Under the pieces are notes generated by a model. That model made no database searches and was not told where the DNA came from. It saw only the letters and a program-made list of their open reading frames with translations. DNA of 64,000 nucleotides, taken from Vandammella animalimorsus (GTDB lineage: Bacteria; Pseudomonadota; Gammaproteobacteria; Burkholderiales; Burkholderiaceae_C). Below are positions 42,877 to 53,912 of the stretch, piece after piece. Location of the stretch: the NCBI RefSeq assembly GCF_002285265.1, contig NZ_NSJB01000001.1, positions 620,001 to 684,000 on the forward strand, in the 5' to 3' direction. How positions within the stretch are numbered: the first letter of the stretch is position 1; every line of letters starts with the position of its first letter. The position numbers and the translations under genes were made by a program.

Positions 42877-44295
42877 TCATCGGAAAAAGCCCAGGTTGGA
42901 GCTGGCAAAGTTGCCGATATTGGGCACCACCAGGCGCATCTCCGAATCGCTCACGCCGAACCAGCGCGCCAGGGTGGCGGCGTATTCGTCCACCGAGGTG
43001 GTGGGAATGGCGCGGCCCTGGCCTATGTCGTGGCCGGTTTCCTCGTTGAAGTCCTTATCAGTGAGGTAGCTGGGCGTCGTGCCATAGATCTTGCCGCCCT
43101 TGACCGCGCCGCCGATGATGAAGTGCGTGCCCGCCCAGCCGTGGTCGGAGCCATTGCCGTTGGTGACCATGCAGCGCCCGAACTCCGAGGCGGTGAAGGC
43201 CGTGACCTTGTCGGCCATGTTCATGTCGCTCATGTGTTCGTAGAACTGCACGAGCGCGTCGTTGACTTCCTTGAGCTTGCCCCGGTGCGTGGTGTTCAGG
43301 CCCACGTGGTGGTCGAAGCCGCCCAGGGAGACGAAGAACACCTGCCGGCGCACGCCCAGCGAGGTGTGGCCAGCAATCAGGCGAGCTACGATCTTCAATT
43401 GCTTGCCCAAGGTGGTATTGGGCATGCGGCTGAACCTGTCGGCGCCGTGCTGCTGCAAGGCCGCGTCGACCTTGTCGCTGGCATCGATCGAGCGCCGCAT
43501 CATGCGGTTGACCTCATCTTCCAGGATGTGCGCGCGCGTCTCGGTGATCATTTCGCGCAAGATGTCCGAACACTCCTGCACATTCCTGCAAACACCAGCG
43601 CGGCTGCCGATCAAGTCCCTGACCTGAGCGGCACCGTCGGTGCTGATGCGGTAAGTCAGCGCGGCCTGGCCAGCGAGGAACACGGCCTTGCCATCCGCCG
43701 AAATGCAGGCAAAAGTGGCATTGGTGGCGCCGCTGGAGAGCGCCAGATCACCCAACGTCCCGCCCCAGCCCCTGACGGCCCCTTCCGGGTTGGAGGCCTG
43801 CCAGATCGACCTCTGGTCGTTGTGCGAGAACAGTTTGGGCGGCAGCGGCACCCTGCGCGCTTTGTAATCGGCCAACGTGGTAGGCACAATCAGCGGGCCA
43901 ACGTTTTGCTGAATGGCCAGCACCCCCTGGTCGTAGAGTTTTTTCAGGCCGCTCAGTTGCGGCGCCAGCGCAAAGCGTTGGTCACCAGCTTGCCCCGTGT
44001 TGGCCGCCAGCGTGGTGGCGCCAAGCTCGGCGCGCGGGATGGCAAACTCCTCGGTGCGCATGGTCTCGTAAGACGCATAGCCATCGTTATCGACGCGAAT
44101 CAGCGTATTGCCGTTGTCGTTGCCGCCGACCAAAAAAACACACACCAGGGCCTTGTAATCGTTGCCGGCATTGAAGGCTGCGGCCTCTCCGATAGCAGCC
44201 AGGTTCAAGGCCCAGGGCGCAGCGCTGCCAACCACCCCCAAGTGCCCCAGGCGGCGCAGGAAGGCACGGCGCGAAGTCTTGTTGAAATCATCCAT
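42877..44295 (-). CDS. DUF1501 protein, array pair 3
   Basis: Encodes 472 residues. Tat motif SRRAFLRRLG, then VGGNDNGNTL, SHNDQRSIW, GGFDHHVGL, SEFGR and DHGWAGTHF. It shares the CGSDSEMRLVV-like C-terminal region (FGVSDSEMRLVVPNIGNFASSNLGFF) with pair 2, while pair 1 differs there. The ATG at 44293-44295 is chosen; a GTG three codons upstream is possible. It starts 15 bases after DUF1800 copy 3. Confidence 0.9.
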   Translation of the reverse strand: MDDFNKTSRRAFLRRLGHLGVVGSAAPWALNLAAIGEAAAFNAGNDYKALVCVFLVGGNDNGNTLIRVDNDGYASYETMRTEEFAIPRAELGATTLAANTGQAGDQRFALAPQLSGLKKLYDQGVLAIQQNVGPLIVPTTLADYKARRVPLPPKLFSHNDQRSIWQASNPEGAVRGWGGTLGDLALSSGATNATFACISADGKAVFLAGQAALTYRISTDGAAQVRDLIGSRAGVCRNVQECSDILREMITETRAHILEDEVNRMMRRSIDASDKVDAALQQHGADRFSRMPNTTLGKQLKIVARLIAGHTSLGVRRQVFFVSLGGFDHHVGLNTTHRGKLKEVNDALVQFYEHMSDMNMADKVTAFTASEFGRCMVTNGNGSDHGWAGTHFIIGGAVKGGKIYGTTPSYLTDKDFNEETGHDIGQGRAIPTTSVDEYAATLARWFGVSDSEMRLVVPNIGNFASSNLGFFR

Positions 44296-44310
44296 GACTG
44301 ACACCCTTTC

Positions 44311-46398
44311 TTATTTCTGAACGATGTACTCGGGGCAGCACATCACCATGAAGATGGCTGTGCGCACACGGTTTTTCCGGCTTGCTTCATCCTTGACGGC
44401 AATGGCCTCGGCGGCCCGGACGATGCGCTCGAAGTTGCGCTGCGAGAGCTGGCCGCCTGTGAGCATGAGGTTCAGGTGCGCCACCAGGCGCGAGGGCTCG
44501 TCGGCCATGGGCATCTCGCGGCTGTAGTCGCCCACCACCTGCCGGTCATCGCGCACCAACTCGGCCACCACATTGATGTAGCTGGCCACGGTGTATTCAT
44601 CGAGGATCTGGAACTCCGGCGCCGTCATACCCCGCGCTGCCATGGCCGTTTGCGGCGGCACATAGCCAGGGCGGAAGAAGTTGAACACCGTCGGGCTGTT
44701 GAGCGGGTGCTGGCCAATCTCCTCCATGAACAAGGGCAATGGGAAAGACAGCCGCGATGTCGAGCTGGCCTTCTTGCGCGCCTTGAAAGTCGCGCCCCAT
44801 TGGGCGATGCGCAGCATGGGCTCGCGCAGCTTGCCAAAGTCGTTGGGCAACGCCTGCCCTTGCGTGACGGCCATGACCTCCGGATCCAGCCAGATGGCCT
44901 TGAGCACGGCCTTCATGTCGCCGCGCTCGCCGCGGCCATTGTTGGCAAAGGCCGCAGCCACGCGCGCCACGTACTGCGGGCTGGGATGGCTGGTCACCAG
45001 CCGCTGAATCAGCTGGCGGCCGATGAAGGGCCCGACGTTGGGGTGGTTGAAGAGCAGATCCAGCGCCCAGTCGAGCTTGCGCCGCGCCGGCTCGGAGCCA
45101 GCCATGGTCTGGCCAAACAGCGTCACGTCCTCGGGCGAGTGCAAATCGGGCCTGAGGGCCATGGGGTTGCGCTCGCGCATCGGGTTCGTGCCCTTTGTGT
45201 GGCCCGTCATGTCGTAGTCCCAGCCGGTGAAGATGCGCGCCATGTTGCTCACGGTCTCTTGCGTGTAGGTCTCAATCGGTTTGCCACCGGCCATCTTCAG
45301 GCTGCCGTCCTGGTTGAGCTCGTACAGGCCGATGGAAAACAGCTGCATCACCTCGCGCGCGTAGTTCTCATCGGGGATGCGGCCCGTGCGCGGATTGGCG
45401 CGGCGGTTGCCACGGCTGCTCAGGTACGAGCCCATGGCCGGGCTGAGCGAGACATCGGTCAACAGCGTGCGGTAGTTGCCAAAGGCATTGCGCATCAGCA
45501 AATCCCAATACGCCGCCACTTTGAACTGGGACGACTCGCCCCGCAGCTCCACCGTGGAAACCACGAAGATCTCCGACAAGGCCAGCGCCACCCGCTTGCG
45601 CACCCCGTCGATGGGGTTCATCAGCAGGTACCACATCATGTAGGGCACATCCTGGTAGTTGATGGTCTCCAGGGTGTTGAGCTTCTCTCGCAGGCTCCAG
45701 TCCCAGCCAGTGATCTCTTTTTGCGGCGCGGCCAGCTTCGCATCCAGCCAGGGCTCGTAACCCATGCGCTGGATGTCCTCGATGTCCTCTTCCGTCACGT
45801 AATGCTGGCAGCGCAGAATGAACGAGGCCGCCTGGGCAGGCGTCTGGGGCCGCAGCACGGATGGTGACGGAGATGGCGCTGGCGAAGGCACCGGGCCTGG
45901 GGCTGGGGCCGGGCCAGGGGTCGGCGCTGGTGCAGGCGCTGGGCCTGGGGTTGGCGATGGCGTAGGCGCGGGCGAAGGCGTGGGTGCCGGGGCCGGGGGA
46001 ATGGGTGCGGGCGGGCGGTTCGGGTCTGGCGGCGGGCCGGGCACCGGCGGGTTTTGCGGAGAGCCGCCTGGCACCGGAGCGGGCGTGGGCCCAGGGTTGG
46101 GGCCAGGCGCAGGCGGTATGCCTGGCGCGGGCGGGGCCGCATCGTCGCCCCCGCCGCCGCAGGCGGCCAGCGTAAAGGCCACCATGGCAGCCAGGCCGCT
46201 GGAGCTGCGCAGGGTGTGCGAAGCTACGGCCGAGCCCAGGCCCAGCAGCGCGCCCAGCGAAGGCAGGGCTTGGGATGGAGGCTGTGGCGCCGGCGGCAGT
46301 GCTCTGGCCTGCGCCGCTGCGGCATCGGGCGCGCTGTGCGGCGCGGCAGGCGCGGCTTGCGCCTCTTTTTCCGGCGGTGGGGACGATGCAATAGTCAT
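44311..46398 (-). CDS. DUF1800 protein, array pair 3 (first gene of the array)
   Basis: Encodes 695 residues. N-terminal extension of 79 residues, lipobox-like LAAC with Cys80, Pro-rich linker (88-180), then DUF1800 with the same motif order as copies 1 and 2. AGAGGG before the ATG at 46398 supports the start; the frame is open upstream but shows no family resemblance. As the most upstream gene it probably sets expression of the array from the AT-rich promoter island at 46560-46680. Confidence 0.88.
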   Translation of the reverse strand: MTIASSPPPEKEAQAAPAAPHSAPDAAAAQARALPPAPQPPSQALPSLGALLGLGSAVASHTLRSSSGLAAMVAFTLAACGGGGDDAAPPAPGIPPAPGPNPGPTPAPVPGGSPQNPPVPGPPPDPNRPPAPIPPAPAPTPSPAPTPSPTPGPAPAPAPTPGPAPAPGPVPSPAPSPSPSVLRPQTPAQAASFILRCQHYVTEEDIEDIQRMGYEPWLDAKLAAPQKEITGWDWSLREKLNTLETINYQDVPYMMWYLLMNPIDGVRKRVALALSEIFVVSTVELRGESSQFKVAAYWDLLMRNAFGNYRTLLTDVSLSPAMGSYLSSRGNRRANPRTGRIPDENYAREVMQLFSIGLYELNQDGSLKMAGGKPIETYTQETVSNMARIFTGWDYDMTGHTKGTNPMRERNPMALRPDLHSPEDVTLFGQTMAGSEPARRKLDWALDLLFNHPNVGPFIGRQLIQRLVTSHPSPQYVARVAAAFANNGRGERGDMKAVLKAIWLDPEVMAVTQGQALPNDFGKLREPMLRIAQWGATFKARKKASSTSRLSFPLPLFMEEIGQHPLNSPTVFNFFRPGYVPPQTAMAARGMTAPEFQILDEYTVASYINVVAELVRDDRQVVGDYSREMPMADEPSRLVAHLNLMLTGGQLSQRNFERIVRAAEAIAVKDEASRKNRVRTAIFMVMCCPEYIVQK

Positions 46399-46726
46399 GA
46401 CAAACCCTCTTCTTCTTGACGGTACGGCCGCAGGCGCTGCCTGCAAACCATCCACAACGGCCGGCGGGCACGGGCGGGCACACAAAGATTGCAAAGCGCA
46501 ACCACCCCGCCGCCGGGCCGGGCCTTGGGCTTTCGGATTTTTTTCAGAGCTCGGCGCAAAACGGCATGCCGACCTTGCTCGCATTTCTCACTGGAAAGCC
46601 CAGCAGATTTGTAACAGAAGCAAGCAAGTCAAATGTCAATCAATGCTTGAATTTGAACTTTTTCTTGCACTGGGGTTTTCCCTGGCTTGCCCGCCGGGCG
46701 CCGCCGGTCTTTGCGGCCGCAGGCGC
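46399..46726. other. AT-rich promoter island upstream of the DUF1800/DUF1501 array
   Basis: These 328 bases carry no gene. The part 46560-46680 is notably AT-rich for this genome and holds the promoter candidate at 46611-46639. Confidence 0.5.
46611..46639 (-). promoter_or_regulatory. Promoter candidate for the DUF1800/DUF1501 array
   Basis: On the minus strand a perfect -35 box TTGACA (46639-46634) is followed after 17 bases by TGTTAC (46616-46611), a poor but correctly spaced -10. It points at the first DUF1800 gene about 210 bases away. Confidence 0.4.
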
Positions 46727-47752
46727 TCACTCCAGCGCATCGGCAATGGGCTGCGTGGGCACGTTGCTGACGTCGTAGTGCAAGAAGGCAATCAGGCATT
46801 GCACGCCCACCATCACCGTCAGGCCGGCCAGCATCACTGTGCCGCTGCTGGCCGGCACGTCGGTGGCAATGCTGTGCTGCCAGTGGTAGATGCCAAAGGG
46901 CAAACCAAAGCCCAGCAGCAGCAAGGCCATGGCGCTGTAGAGCGAGCCCAGGTTGAAGTCGCGCACCCAGTAGCTGTAGGCATAGCGCTTGAGCGCGCGC
47001 GAGAGGTTGCCCAGCAGGAACTGCGGCAGCACCTGGCGGATTTTCAAATTCGAGACCTCCTGCGCATACACCGCGTCCATGGGCACGTCGCGCACCACGG
47101 CGCGCAGCGTGCCCAGGCGAAACAGCATGTCCGTCTCGAAAAAGTAGCGCCGGGCGATGCGCTGCAGCGGCAGCGCCCTGAGCACCTTGGCCGAGATGGC
47201 GGTGTAGCCATTGGTCGGATCCATGTTGGGCCAGTAGCCGCTGCTGAGCTTGGTGAGAAAGGACAGCACCAGATTGCCCAGCAGGCGCACGCCGGGCATG
47301 CTGCGCAGCGACTCGGGGCGGTAGAAGCGGTTGCCCTTGGTGTAGTCGGCCTGGCCGCGCACGATGGGCTGCACGAACCGGGGGATCAGCGCCGGGTCCA
47401 TCTGGCCATCGCCATCGACCTTGACCACCACTTGCGCGCCCAGCTCCAGCGCGCGCGCGTAGCCGCTCATCACAGCCGCGCCCACGCCCTGGTTCTCGGT
47501 GTGAAACAGCACCTGCACGCGCGCATCGCGCACCTGCTGCTGCACCAGCTGGCCGCTGCCCTGCGGGCAGGCGTCGTCCACCACCAGCACGTGGCGCACG
47601 CCCGCAGGCATGGCCTGCAGCACCTCCAAAATGTGCGCGCTGACCTTGTAGCAGGGAATGACCACCGCCACAGCCGCCTGCGCCAGGCAGGCATCGCGCT
47701 CGGCTTGGGCCGGCGTTGGCGGGGCGACTTCGGTGCAGTGGGCGGCAGGCAT
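46727..47752 (-). CDS. Family 2 glycosyltransferase with C-terminal membrane helices
   Basis: Encodes 341 residues. A GT2 domain ([28 protein letters not shown] as the metal-binding acidic motif) is followed by about two C-terminal transmembrane helices. This fits dolichyl/polyprenyl-phosphate sugar synthases or related bactoprenol glucosyltransferases. It is on the same strand and just upstream of the DUF array, 328 bases away, but probably has its own promoter. A TTG six codons upstream of the chosen ATG is an alternative start. Confidence 0.88.
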   Translation of the reverse strand: MPAAHCTEVAPPTPAQAERDACLAQAAVAVVIPCYKVSAHILEVLQAMPAGVRHVLVVDDACPQGSGQLVQQQVRDARVQVLFHTENQGVGAAVMSGYARALELGAQVVVKVDGDGQMDPALIPRFVQPIVRGQADYTKGNRFYRPESLRSMPGVRLLGNLVLSFLTKLSSGYWPNMDPTNGYTAISAKVLRALPLQRIARRYFFETDMLFRLGTLRAVVRDVPMDAVYAQEVSNLKIRQVLPQFLLGNLSRALKRYAYSYWVRDFNLGSLYSAMALLLLGFGLPFGIYHWQHSIATDVPASSGTVMLAGLTVMVGVQCLIAFLHYDVSNVPTQPIADALE

Positions 47753-47911
47753 GGGGGGCAACACGGGCAAGGGGCAAACAAAAGGGTCGCAAACGCGCCG
47801 ATACTAACCGCCAGCAGGCGCGGCGACGGCCATGGCATGGCGCACAATCGCCCCCTGCGCCGAGATCTTCAACGGCGTTGAGCGCCTGCCACACCATCGA
47901 CACCGACAGCC

Positions 47912-48460
47912 ATGACCTTGCCCTTGCCCCTGCTTGCCCCCTGCTGCCCCCCACGCAACCCAAAGCGCCTGCGCCGCCAGGCGCTGCTGGCCTGGCTGGC
48001 CGCCTGCCTGGCATGGCCGGCGGGCGCGGTGCTGGCTGCAGGGCCAACGACCATTGGCACGGTCGATACAGCCTTCAAGCTCATCGGTCGCGACCACGAC
48101 ATCATCGTCGAGGCCTACGACGACCCGGCCGTGCAGGGCGTGACTTGTTATGTCTCGCGCGCGCGCACCGGCGGCATCAAGGGCTCGCTGGGCCTGGCCG
48201 AGGACCGCTCCGAGGCCTCCATCAGCTGCCACCAGGTCGGCCCGGTGCAGTTTGCCCAGCCGCTGCGCCAGCAGGAGCAGGTGTTCAGCGAGCGCACCTC
48301 GCTGGTCTTCAAGCGCCTGCGCGTGGTGCGCATGGTGGATGCGCCGCGCAACACGCTGGTGTATCTGACGTACTCGGATCGGCTGATCGACGGCTCGCCG
48401 CAAAACAGCGTCGCGGCCGTGCCAGTGGAGCGCGCCACGCCCATCCCGCTCAAGCAATAA
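47912..48460 (+). CDS. creA: CreA family protein
   Basis: Encodes 182 residues. A signal peptide (about residues 1-43, ending VLAAG) precedes the CreA core: [32 protein letters not shown] and CHQVGPVQF. Two conserved cysteines remain in the mature part. CreA is a small periplasmic protein of unknown molecular function found widely in proteobacteria. It is divergent from the glycosyltransferase and precedes glpK. Confidence 0.9.
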   Translation: MTLPLPLLAPCCPPRNPKRLRRQALLAWLAACLAWPAGAVLAAGPTTIGTVDTAFKLIGRDHDIIVEAYDDPAVQGVTCYVSRARTGGIKGSLGLAEDRSEASISCHQVGPVQFAQPLRQQEQVFSERTSLVFKRLRVVRMVDAPRNTLVYLTYSDRLIDGSPQNSVAAVPVERATPIPLKQ

Positions 48461-48522
48461 TCGGCCGCGCCCTGCCGGCTGCCCTGCGCCGCCGGCCTCA
48501 TCCGCCCTCCCCTCGCCTTGCC

Positions 48523-50019
48523 ATGACCTATCTTCTCGCCCTGGACCAGGGCACCTCCAGCTCGCGCAGCATCGTCTTCGACGCCCAGGGGCGCATCCAC
48601 GCCATGGCGCAGCAGGAGCTGCCGCAGATCTACCCGCGCCCGGGCTGGGTCGAGCACGACCCGCTGCAGATCTGGCACAGCCAGCTGGCCACGGCGCGCC
48701 AGGCGCTCAAGCAGGCCGGCATCCAGGCGCGGCAGGTGCGCGCCATGGGCATCACCAACCAGCGCGAGACCACCGTGCTGTGGCATCGCAGCAGCGGCAA
48801 GCCGCTGCACCATGCCATCGTCTGGCAGGATCGGCGCGCCGAGCCGGCCTGCGCGGCGCTGCGCCAGGGCGGGCATGAGGCGCGCATCCAGCGCAGCACC
48901 GGCCTGCGCGTGGATGCCTACTTCTCGGCCACCAAGCTGCAATGGCTGCTGGACAACATCCCCGGCGCACGCGCGCAGGCCGAGCGCGGCGAGCTGGCCT
49001 TCGGCACCGTGGACAGCTGGCTGATCTGGAACCTCACGCGCGGCGCGGCGCACGTCACCGACGTCAGCAACGCCGCGCGCACCATGCTGTTTGACGTGCA
49101 GCGCAACCAGTGGGACCAAGAGCTGCTGGAGCTGCTGCGCATCCCGCCGGCCATCTTGCCCACGGTGCAGCCCTCGGCCAGCGCCTTCGGCCAGGCGCAC
49201 GCCGACTGGCTGGGCCAGGCCCTGCCCATCTGCGGCGTGGCCGGCGACCAGCAGGCGGCCCTGTTCGGCCAGGCCTGCTTTGACAGCGGCATGAGCAAGA
49301 ACACCTACGGCACGGGCTGCTTCATGCTGATGCACACCGGCGGGGAGTTCCAGCTCTCGGGCAATGGCCTGCTGACCACCAGCGCCGCGCAGACCGCCGC
49401 CGGCGCGCCGCAGTTCGCGCTGGAAGGCAGCGTGTTCGTCGGCGGCGCCGTGGTGCAGTGGCTGCGCGATGGCCTCAAGGCCATCAGCCACAGCAGCCAG
49501 GTGCAGGACCTGGCCGCCACCGTGCCCGACAGCGGCGGCGTGATGCTGGTGCCGGCCTTCACCGGCCTGGGCGCGCCCTACTGGCAGCCCGATGCGCGCG
49601 GCACCATCACCGGCATCACGCGCGGCACCAGCATCGCCCACATCGCCCGCGCCGCGCTGGAGAGCATCGCCTACCAGAGCACGGCCTTGCTGCAGGCCAT
49701 GCAGCGCGATGCCCAGGCCGCTGGCGCCGCGCCGGTGACTGCCTTGCGCGTGGACGGCGGCGCCTGCGTCAATGACTTGCTGATGCAGTTCCAGGCCGAC
49801 TTGCTGGGCGTGCCCGTGCTGCGCCCGCAGGTGGTGGAGACCACGGCCCTGGGCGCGGCCTGGCTGGCCGGGCTGGGCGCGGGGCTGTACGCAGGCACGG
49901 ACGAGCTGGCCAGCCTCTGGCAGGCCGAGCGCCAGTTCCTGCCGACCATGAGCGCCGAGCGCGCTGCCGAATCCATGCAGGCCTGGGAGCACGCCGTGCG
50001 CCAGGCCACGGCGGCCTGA
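48523..50019 (+). CDS. glpK: Glycerol kinase
   Basis: Encodes 498 residues, the usual length. The FGGY-family motifs are complete: [12 protein letters not shown] at the N-terminus, [45 protein letters not shown] and the ATP-binding [15 protein letters not shown]. It phosphorylates glycerol to glycerol-3-phosphate. No glpD or glpF lies next to it. The long open frame upstream overlaps creA and is not used. Confidence 0.96.
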   Translation: MTYLLALDQGTSSSRSIVFDAQGRIHAMAQQELPQIYPRPGWVEHDPLQIWHSQLATARQALKQAGIQARQVRAMGITNQRETTVLWHRSSGKPLHHAIVWQDRRAEPACAALRQGGHEARIQRSTGLRVDAYFSATKLQWLLDNIPGARAQAERGELAFGTVDSWLIWNLTRGAAHVTDVSNAARTMLFDVQRNQWDQELLELLRIPPAILPTVQPSASAFGQAHADWLGQALPICGVAGDQQAALFGQACFDSGMSKNTYGTGCFMLMHTGGEFQLSGNGLLTTSAAQTAAGAPQFALEGSVFVGGAVVQWLRDGLKAISHSSQVQDLAATVPDSGGVMLVPAFTGLGAPYWQPDARGTITGITRGTSIAHIARAALESIAYQSTALLQAMQRDAQAAGAAPVTALRVDGGACVNDLLMQFQADLLGVPVLRPQVVETTALGAAWLAGLGAGLYAGTDELASLWQAERQFLPTMSAERAAESMQAWEHAVRQATAA

Positions 50020-50134
50020 AAGCCCACGCCGCCATCCACCCCGCCACGCGCCGACACAAGGCTTGACAGCGCGCGGCGCCACAGCACGGCGCACTGCCGC
50101 CCCTCGTCGCCTTTGCCCTGACCTTGCTTGCACC

Positions 50135-51541
50135 ATGAAAAATTTCAACCACATCATCGAACGCGAATCGGGCCTGCAGCGCCACCTCAGCGCCGGGCAA
50201 ATGGCCATGATCGCCATTGGCGGGGCCATCGGCACCGGCCTGTTTCTGGGCAGCGGCTTTGCCATCGGCTTTGCCGGCCCCAGCGTCATCCTCAGCTACG
50301 CCATTGGCGCGCTGGTGGCGCTGCTGCTGATGGGCTGCCTGGCGGAGATGACCGTGGCCCACCCCACGGCCGGCTCCTTCGGGGCCTATGCCGAGCACTT
50401 CATCTCGCCGCTGGCGGGCTTTCTGGTGCGCTATGCCTACTGGGCCGCAGTGGTGCTGGCTGTGGGCACCGAGGTCACGGCCGTGGGCCTGTACATGGCC
50501 TATTGGTTCCCGGATGTGCCGCAGTGGTGGTGGGTGCTGCTGTTCTCGGCGCTGCTCATCGCCATCAACGCCACCAGCGTCAAAGCCTTTGGCGCGATGG
50601 AGTACGCACTCTCTAGCATCAAGGTCATCGCCATCGTGGCCTTCATTCTGGTGGGCTGCTGGGTGGTGTTTGGCGCGCAGCGCCCGGAGATCGGGCTGCA
50701 CAACTACACCGCGCACGGCGGCTTCTTCCCCAAGGGCGCCTGGGGCATGTGGGTGGCGGTGATCATCTCCATCTTCAGCTACCTGAGCATCGAGATGATC
50801 GCCGTGGCCGCCGGCGAGGCGCGCGATCCGCAAAGCGCCATCCGCACGGCGTTTCGCTCCAGCGTGCTGCGCCTGGTGGTGTTCTACCTGCTGACGCTGG
50901 CGCTGATGCTGGCCATCGTGCCCTGGAGCAGCGCCGGCACCGACAAGAGCCCGTTCGTCAAGGTCATGGAGATCATCGGCATCCCGCACGCCGCGGCGGT
51001 GCTGAACTTCGTCGTGCTGGTGGCCGCGCTCTCGGCCATGAACAGCCAGCTCTACATCACCACGCGCATGATGTTCAGCCTGGCGCGCGCCGGCCACGCC
51101 CCGGCGGCGATGGGCCGGCTCAATGCGCGCGGCATCCCGCTGGCGGCGCTGGCCATCTCCTGCATGGGCATTGCCGTGGCCATGGTGCTCAACCTCTGGA
51201 AGCCCGAGCAGGCCTTCTTGCTGATGATGGCCATCTCCATGTTCGGCGCCATGTTCACCTGGTTCATGGTGTTCGTCACGCACTGGTTCTTCCGCCGCCA
51301 GCGCCAGCGCAGCCAGGCGCCGGCGCTGCCGTTTCAGATGTGGGGCTTTCCCTGGCTCACGCTGCTGGGCGCGGCGCTCATGCTGGCCATCTTGCTGACC
51401 ACGCTGTTCGTGCCGCAATTTCGCATGACCCTGCTCGTGGGCCTGCCCTTTTTGCTGGCGCTGACCCTGGCCTACCAATTGCACTACCGCCACCGCACGC
51501 CAGCCGCCGTGACCGCGACGGCAGCGCCGGCACAGGAATGA
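50135..51541 (+). CDS. Amino acid permease (APC family)
   Basis: Encodes 468 residues with about 12 transmembrane segments. The opening [31 protein letters not shown], shown here in parts ([17 protein letters not shown]), is the hallmark of AroP/GABA-type amino acid transporters. It is directly followed by kynU and kynA, so tryptophan or kynurenine is a likely substrate (inference). Its stop is 25 bases before kynU. Confidence 0.9.
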   Translation: MKNFNHIIERESGLQRHLSAGQMAMIAIGGAIGTGLFLGSGFAIGFAGPSVILSYAIGALVALLLMGCLAEMTVAHPTAGSFGAYAEHFISPLAGFLVRYAYWAAVVLAVGTEVTAVGLYMAYWFPDVPQWWWVLLFSALLIAINATSVKAFGAMEYALSSIKVIAIVAFILVGCWVVFGAQRPEIGLHNYTAHGGFFPKGAWGMWVAVIISIFSYLSIEMIAVAAGEARDPQSAIRTAFRSSVLRLVVFYLLTLALMLAIVPWSSAGTDKSPFVKVMEIIGIPHAAAVLNFVVLVAALSAMNSQLYITTRMMFSLARAGHAPAAMGRLNARGIPLAALAISCMGIAVAMVLNLWKPEQAFLLMMAISMFGAMFTWFMVFVTHWFFRRQRQRSQAPALPFQMWGFPWLTLLGAALMLAILLTTLFVPQFRMTLLVGLPFLLALTLAYQLHYRHRTPAAVTATAAPAQE

Positions 51542-51566
51542 GTCTCTGACCGACAACTCTCTTGCC

Positions 51567-52901
51567 ATGAGCACACCCACCCGCATCACCCAAGCCGATT
51601 GCCGCGCGCTGGACGCGCAAGACCCGCTGGCGCCGCTGCGCGCGCACTTTCACCTGCCCGAGGGCCTGATCTACCTGGACGGCAACTCCCTGGGCGCGCA
51701 GCCCAAGGCCGCGCTGGCGCGCGCGCAGCAGGTCGTCGGCCAGGAGTGGGGCCAGCAGCTGATCCGCGCCTGGAACTCGGCCAGCTGGATCGACCTGCCC
51801 CAGCGCCTGGGCGCGCAGCTGGCGCCACTGATCGGCGCCGGCGCCGATGAGGTCGTGGTCACCGACACCACCTCCATCAACCTCTACAAGGTGCTGCACG
51901 CGGCGCTGCACATTGCCCGCAGCGAGCGCCCGCAGGCCAGGACCATCGTCTCCGAGCGCAGCAACTTCCCCACCGATCTGTACATCGCCCAGTCGCTGTG
52001 CCAGCAGCTGGGCTTTGAGCTGGCGCTGATCGAGCCCGACGAGCTGCCCGCCTGGCTGCAGCCCGAGCGCGCCGCCAGCGTGGCCGTGCTGATGCTCACG
52101 CACGTCAACTACCGCACCGGCGCCATGCACGACATGGCCGCCATCACCGCCGCCGCCCACGCCCAGGGCCTGCTGACCATCTGGGATCTGTGCCACAGCG
52201 CCGGGGCCGTGCCGGTGGATTTGAGCGGCAGCGGGGCCGATTTCGCCGTGGGCTGCAGCTACAAATACCTCAACGGCGGGCCGGGCGCGCCGGCCTTCGT
52301 CTGGGTCAGCCCGCGCCACGCCGACCGCTTCTGGCAGCCGCTGTCGGGCTGGTTCGGCCACGCCGCGCCGTTCCAGTTCGACCCGCAGTACCGCCCCGCC
52401 AGCGGCATTGCCCGCTACCTGTGCGGCACCCAGCCCATCGTCAGCCTGTCGCTGCTGCAATGCGGGCTGGACGTGTTCGACCAGGCCCAGGCGCTGGGCG
52501 GCATGGCCGCGCTGCGCAAGAAGTCGCTGGCCCTGACGGACTTGTTCATCGCCCTGGTCGAGCAGGAATGCGCCGGCCACGATCTGGGCCTGGCCACGCC
52601 GCGCGAGCACGCGCAGCGCGGCTCGCAGGTCAGCCTCACGCGCCCCTGGGGCGCCGGCGCCGATGGCCAGGACAGCGGCGCCTACGCCATCATGCAGGCA
52701 CTGATCGCGCGCGGCGTGATCGGCGACTTCCGCGCCGGCGGCGGCCCCGGCAGCGCGCACCTGGACATCCTGCGCTTTGGCTTCACGCCGCTGTACGTCG
52801 GCTTCGAGGACGTCTGGCAGGCCGTGGCCCAGCTGCGCGAAGTGCTGGACTCGGGCCAGTGGCGCCAGCCGCGCTTCAACCAGCGCCAGGCCGTGACCTG
52901 A
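51567..52901 (+). CDS. kynU: Kynureninase
   Basis: Encodes 444 residues. [12 protein letters not shown] near the N-terminus, the [17 protein letters not shown] region and the PLP lysine in [12 protein letters not shown] are diagnostic, with GWFGHAAPF near the active site. It cleaves kynurenine to anthranilate and alanine. Together with kynA downstream it covers two of the three steps from Trp to anthranilate. Confidence 0.96.
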   Translation: MSTPTRITQADCRALDAQDPLAPLRAHFHLPEGLIYLDGNSLGAQPKAALARAQQVVGQEWGQQLIRAWNSASWIDLPQRLGAQLAPLIGAGADEVVVTDTTSINLYKVLHAALHIARSERPQARTIVSERSNFPTDLYIAQSLCQQLGFELALIEPDELPAWLQPERAASVAVLMLTHVNYRTGAMHDMAAITAAAHAQGLLTIWDLCHSAGAVPVDLSGSGADFAVGCSYKYLNGGPGAPAFVWVSPRHADRFWQPLSGWFGHAAPFQFDPQYRPASGIARYLCGTQPIVSLSLLQCGLDVFDQAQALGGMAALRKKSLALTDLFIALVEQECAGHDLGLATPREHAQRGSQVSLTRPWGAGADGQDSGAYAIMQALIARGVIGDFRAGGGPGSAHLDILRFGFTPLYVGFEDVWQAVAQLREVLDSGQWRQPRFNQRQAVT

Positions 52902-52945
52902 GCGCCTGTTCAAAGCCTCACATCACCCCACGAGCCACACACACC

Positions 52946-53824
52946 ATGAGCACCGCCCACGACCCCCGCCAGCCCGCCGCGGCCCCGGCCAGCGCCGAGG
53001 CCATCGTCCGCCAGGAAGGCGCGCAGCTGGACTTCAGCCGCGACATGAGCTATGGCGACTACCTGCAGCTGGACACCATCCTCAGCGCGCAGCAGCCGCT
53101 CTCGCCCGAGCACGATGAGCTGCTGTTCATCATCCAGCACCAGACCAGCGAGTTGTGGATGAAGCTCATGCTGCACGAGCTGGGCGCGGCCATGCAGGAC
53201 GTGGCCGCGCGCCAGCTGCCCAGCGCCTTCAAGAAACTGGCGCGCGCCTCGCGCATCATGGAGCAGCTCGTGGCCGCCTGGGACGTGCTCTCGACCATGA
53301 CGCCGCCCGAGTACACCGCCATCCGCCCCTACCTGGGGCACTCCAGCGGCTTCCAGAGCTACCAGTACCGCTGCATCGAGTTCCGCCTGGGCAACAAGAA
53401 CGCCGCCATGCTCGGCCCGCACGCGCACCGCCCCGACCTGCTGGCGCTGGTGCAGGCCGCCTACGAGGCGCCCTCGCTGTACGACCTGGCCTTGCAACTG
53501 CTGGCCGAGCAAGGCCTGGCCGTGCCGACCAGCCATTTGCAGCGCGACTGGCGCCAGCCCTACAGCGCCAACGCCCAGGTCGAGGCCGCCTGGCTGCAGG
53601 TCTACCGCAACCCGCAGCAGTACTGGGACCTGTACCAGCTGGGCGAGAAGCTCGTCGATCTGGAAGACGCCTTTCGCCTCTGGCGCTTTCGCCACGTCAC
53701 CACCGTCGAGCGCGTCATCGGCTTTCGCCGCGGCACCGGCGGCACCGGCGGCGTGAGCTACCTGCGCAAGATGCTGGACGTGGTGCTGTTTCCCGAGCTG
53801 TGGAGCCTGCGCACCAGCCAGTGA
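52946..53824 (+). CDS. kynA: Tryptophan 2,3-dioxygenase
   Basis: Encodes 292 residues. The [16 protein letters not shown] start, the active-site His in [12 protein letters not shown] and the haem ligand region [14 protein letters not shown] with GTGGTGG are all present. It opens the indole ring of Trp to N-formylkynurenine. It lies 44 bases after kynU; the gap contains a CCTGTTCAAA repeat end. The formamidase kynB is not in the window. Confidence 0.96.
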   Translation: MSTAHDPRQPAAAPASAEAIVRQEGAQLDFSRDMSYGDYLQLDTILSAQQPLSPEHDELLFIIQHQTSELWMKLMLHELGAAMQDVAARQLPSAFKKLARASRIMEQLVAAWDVLSTMTPPEYTAIRPYLGHSSGFQSYQYRCIEFRLGNKNAAMLGPHAHRPDLLALVQAAYEAPSLYDLALQLLAEQGLAVPTSHLQRDWRQPYSANAQVEAAWLQVYRNPQQYWDLYQLGEKLVDLEDAFRLWRFRHVTTVERVIGFRRGTGGTGGVSYLRKMLDVVLFPELWSLRTSQ

Positions 53825-53912
53825 CGGGCGGCCCCACACAAGCCACAGCACCGCCACACCTGCACCGCCACAGCAGCAACGCCCGATTGCCCGCCCAAGT
53901 GCCCCGCCCGCC

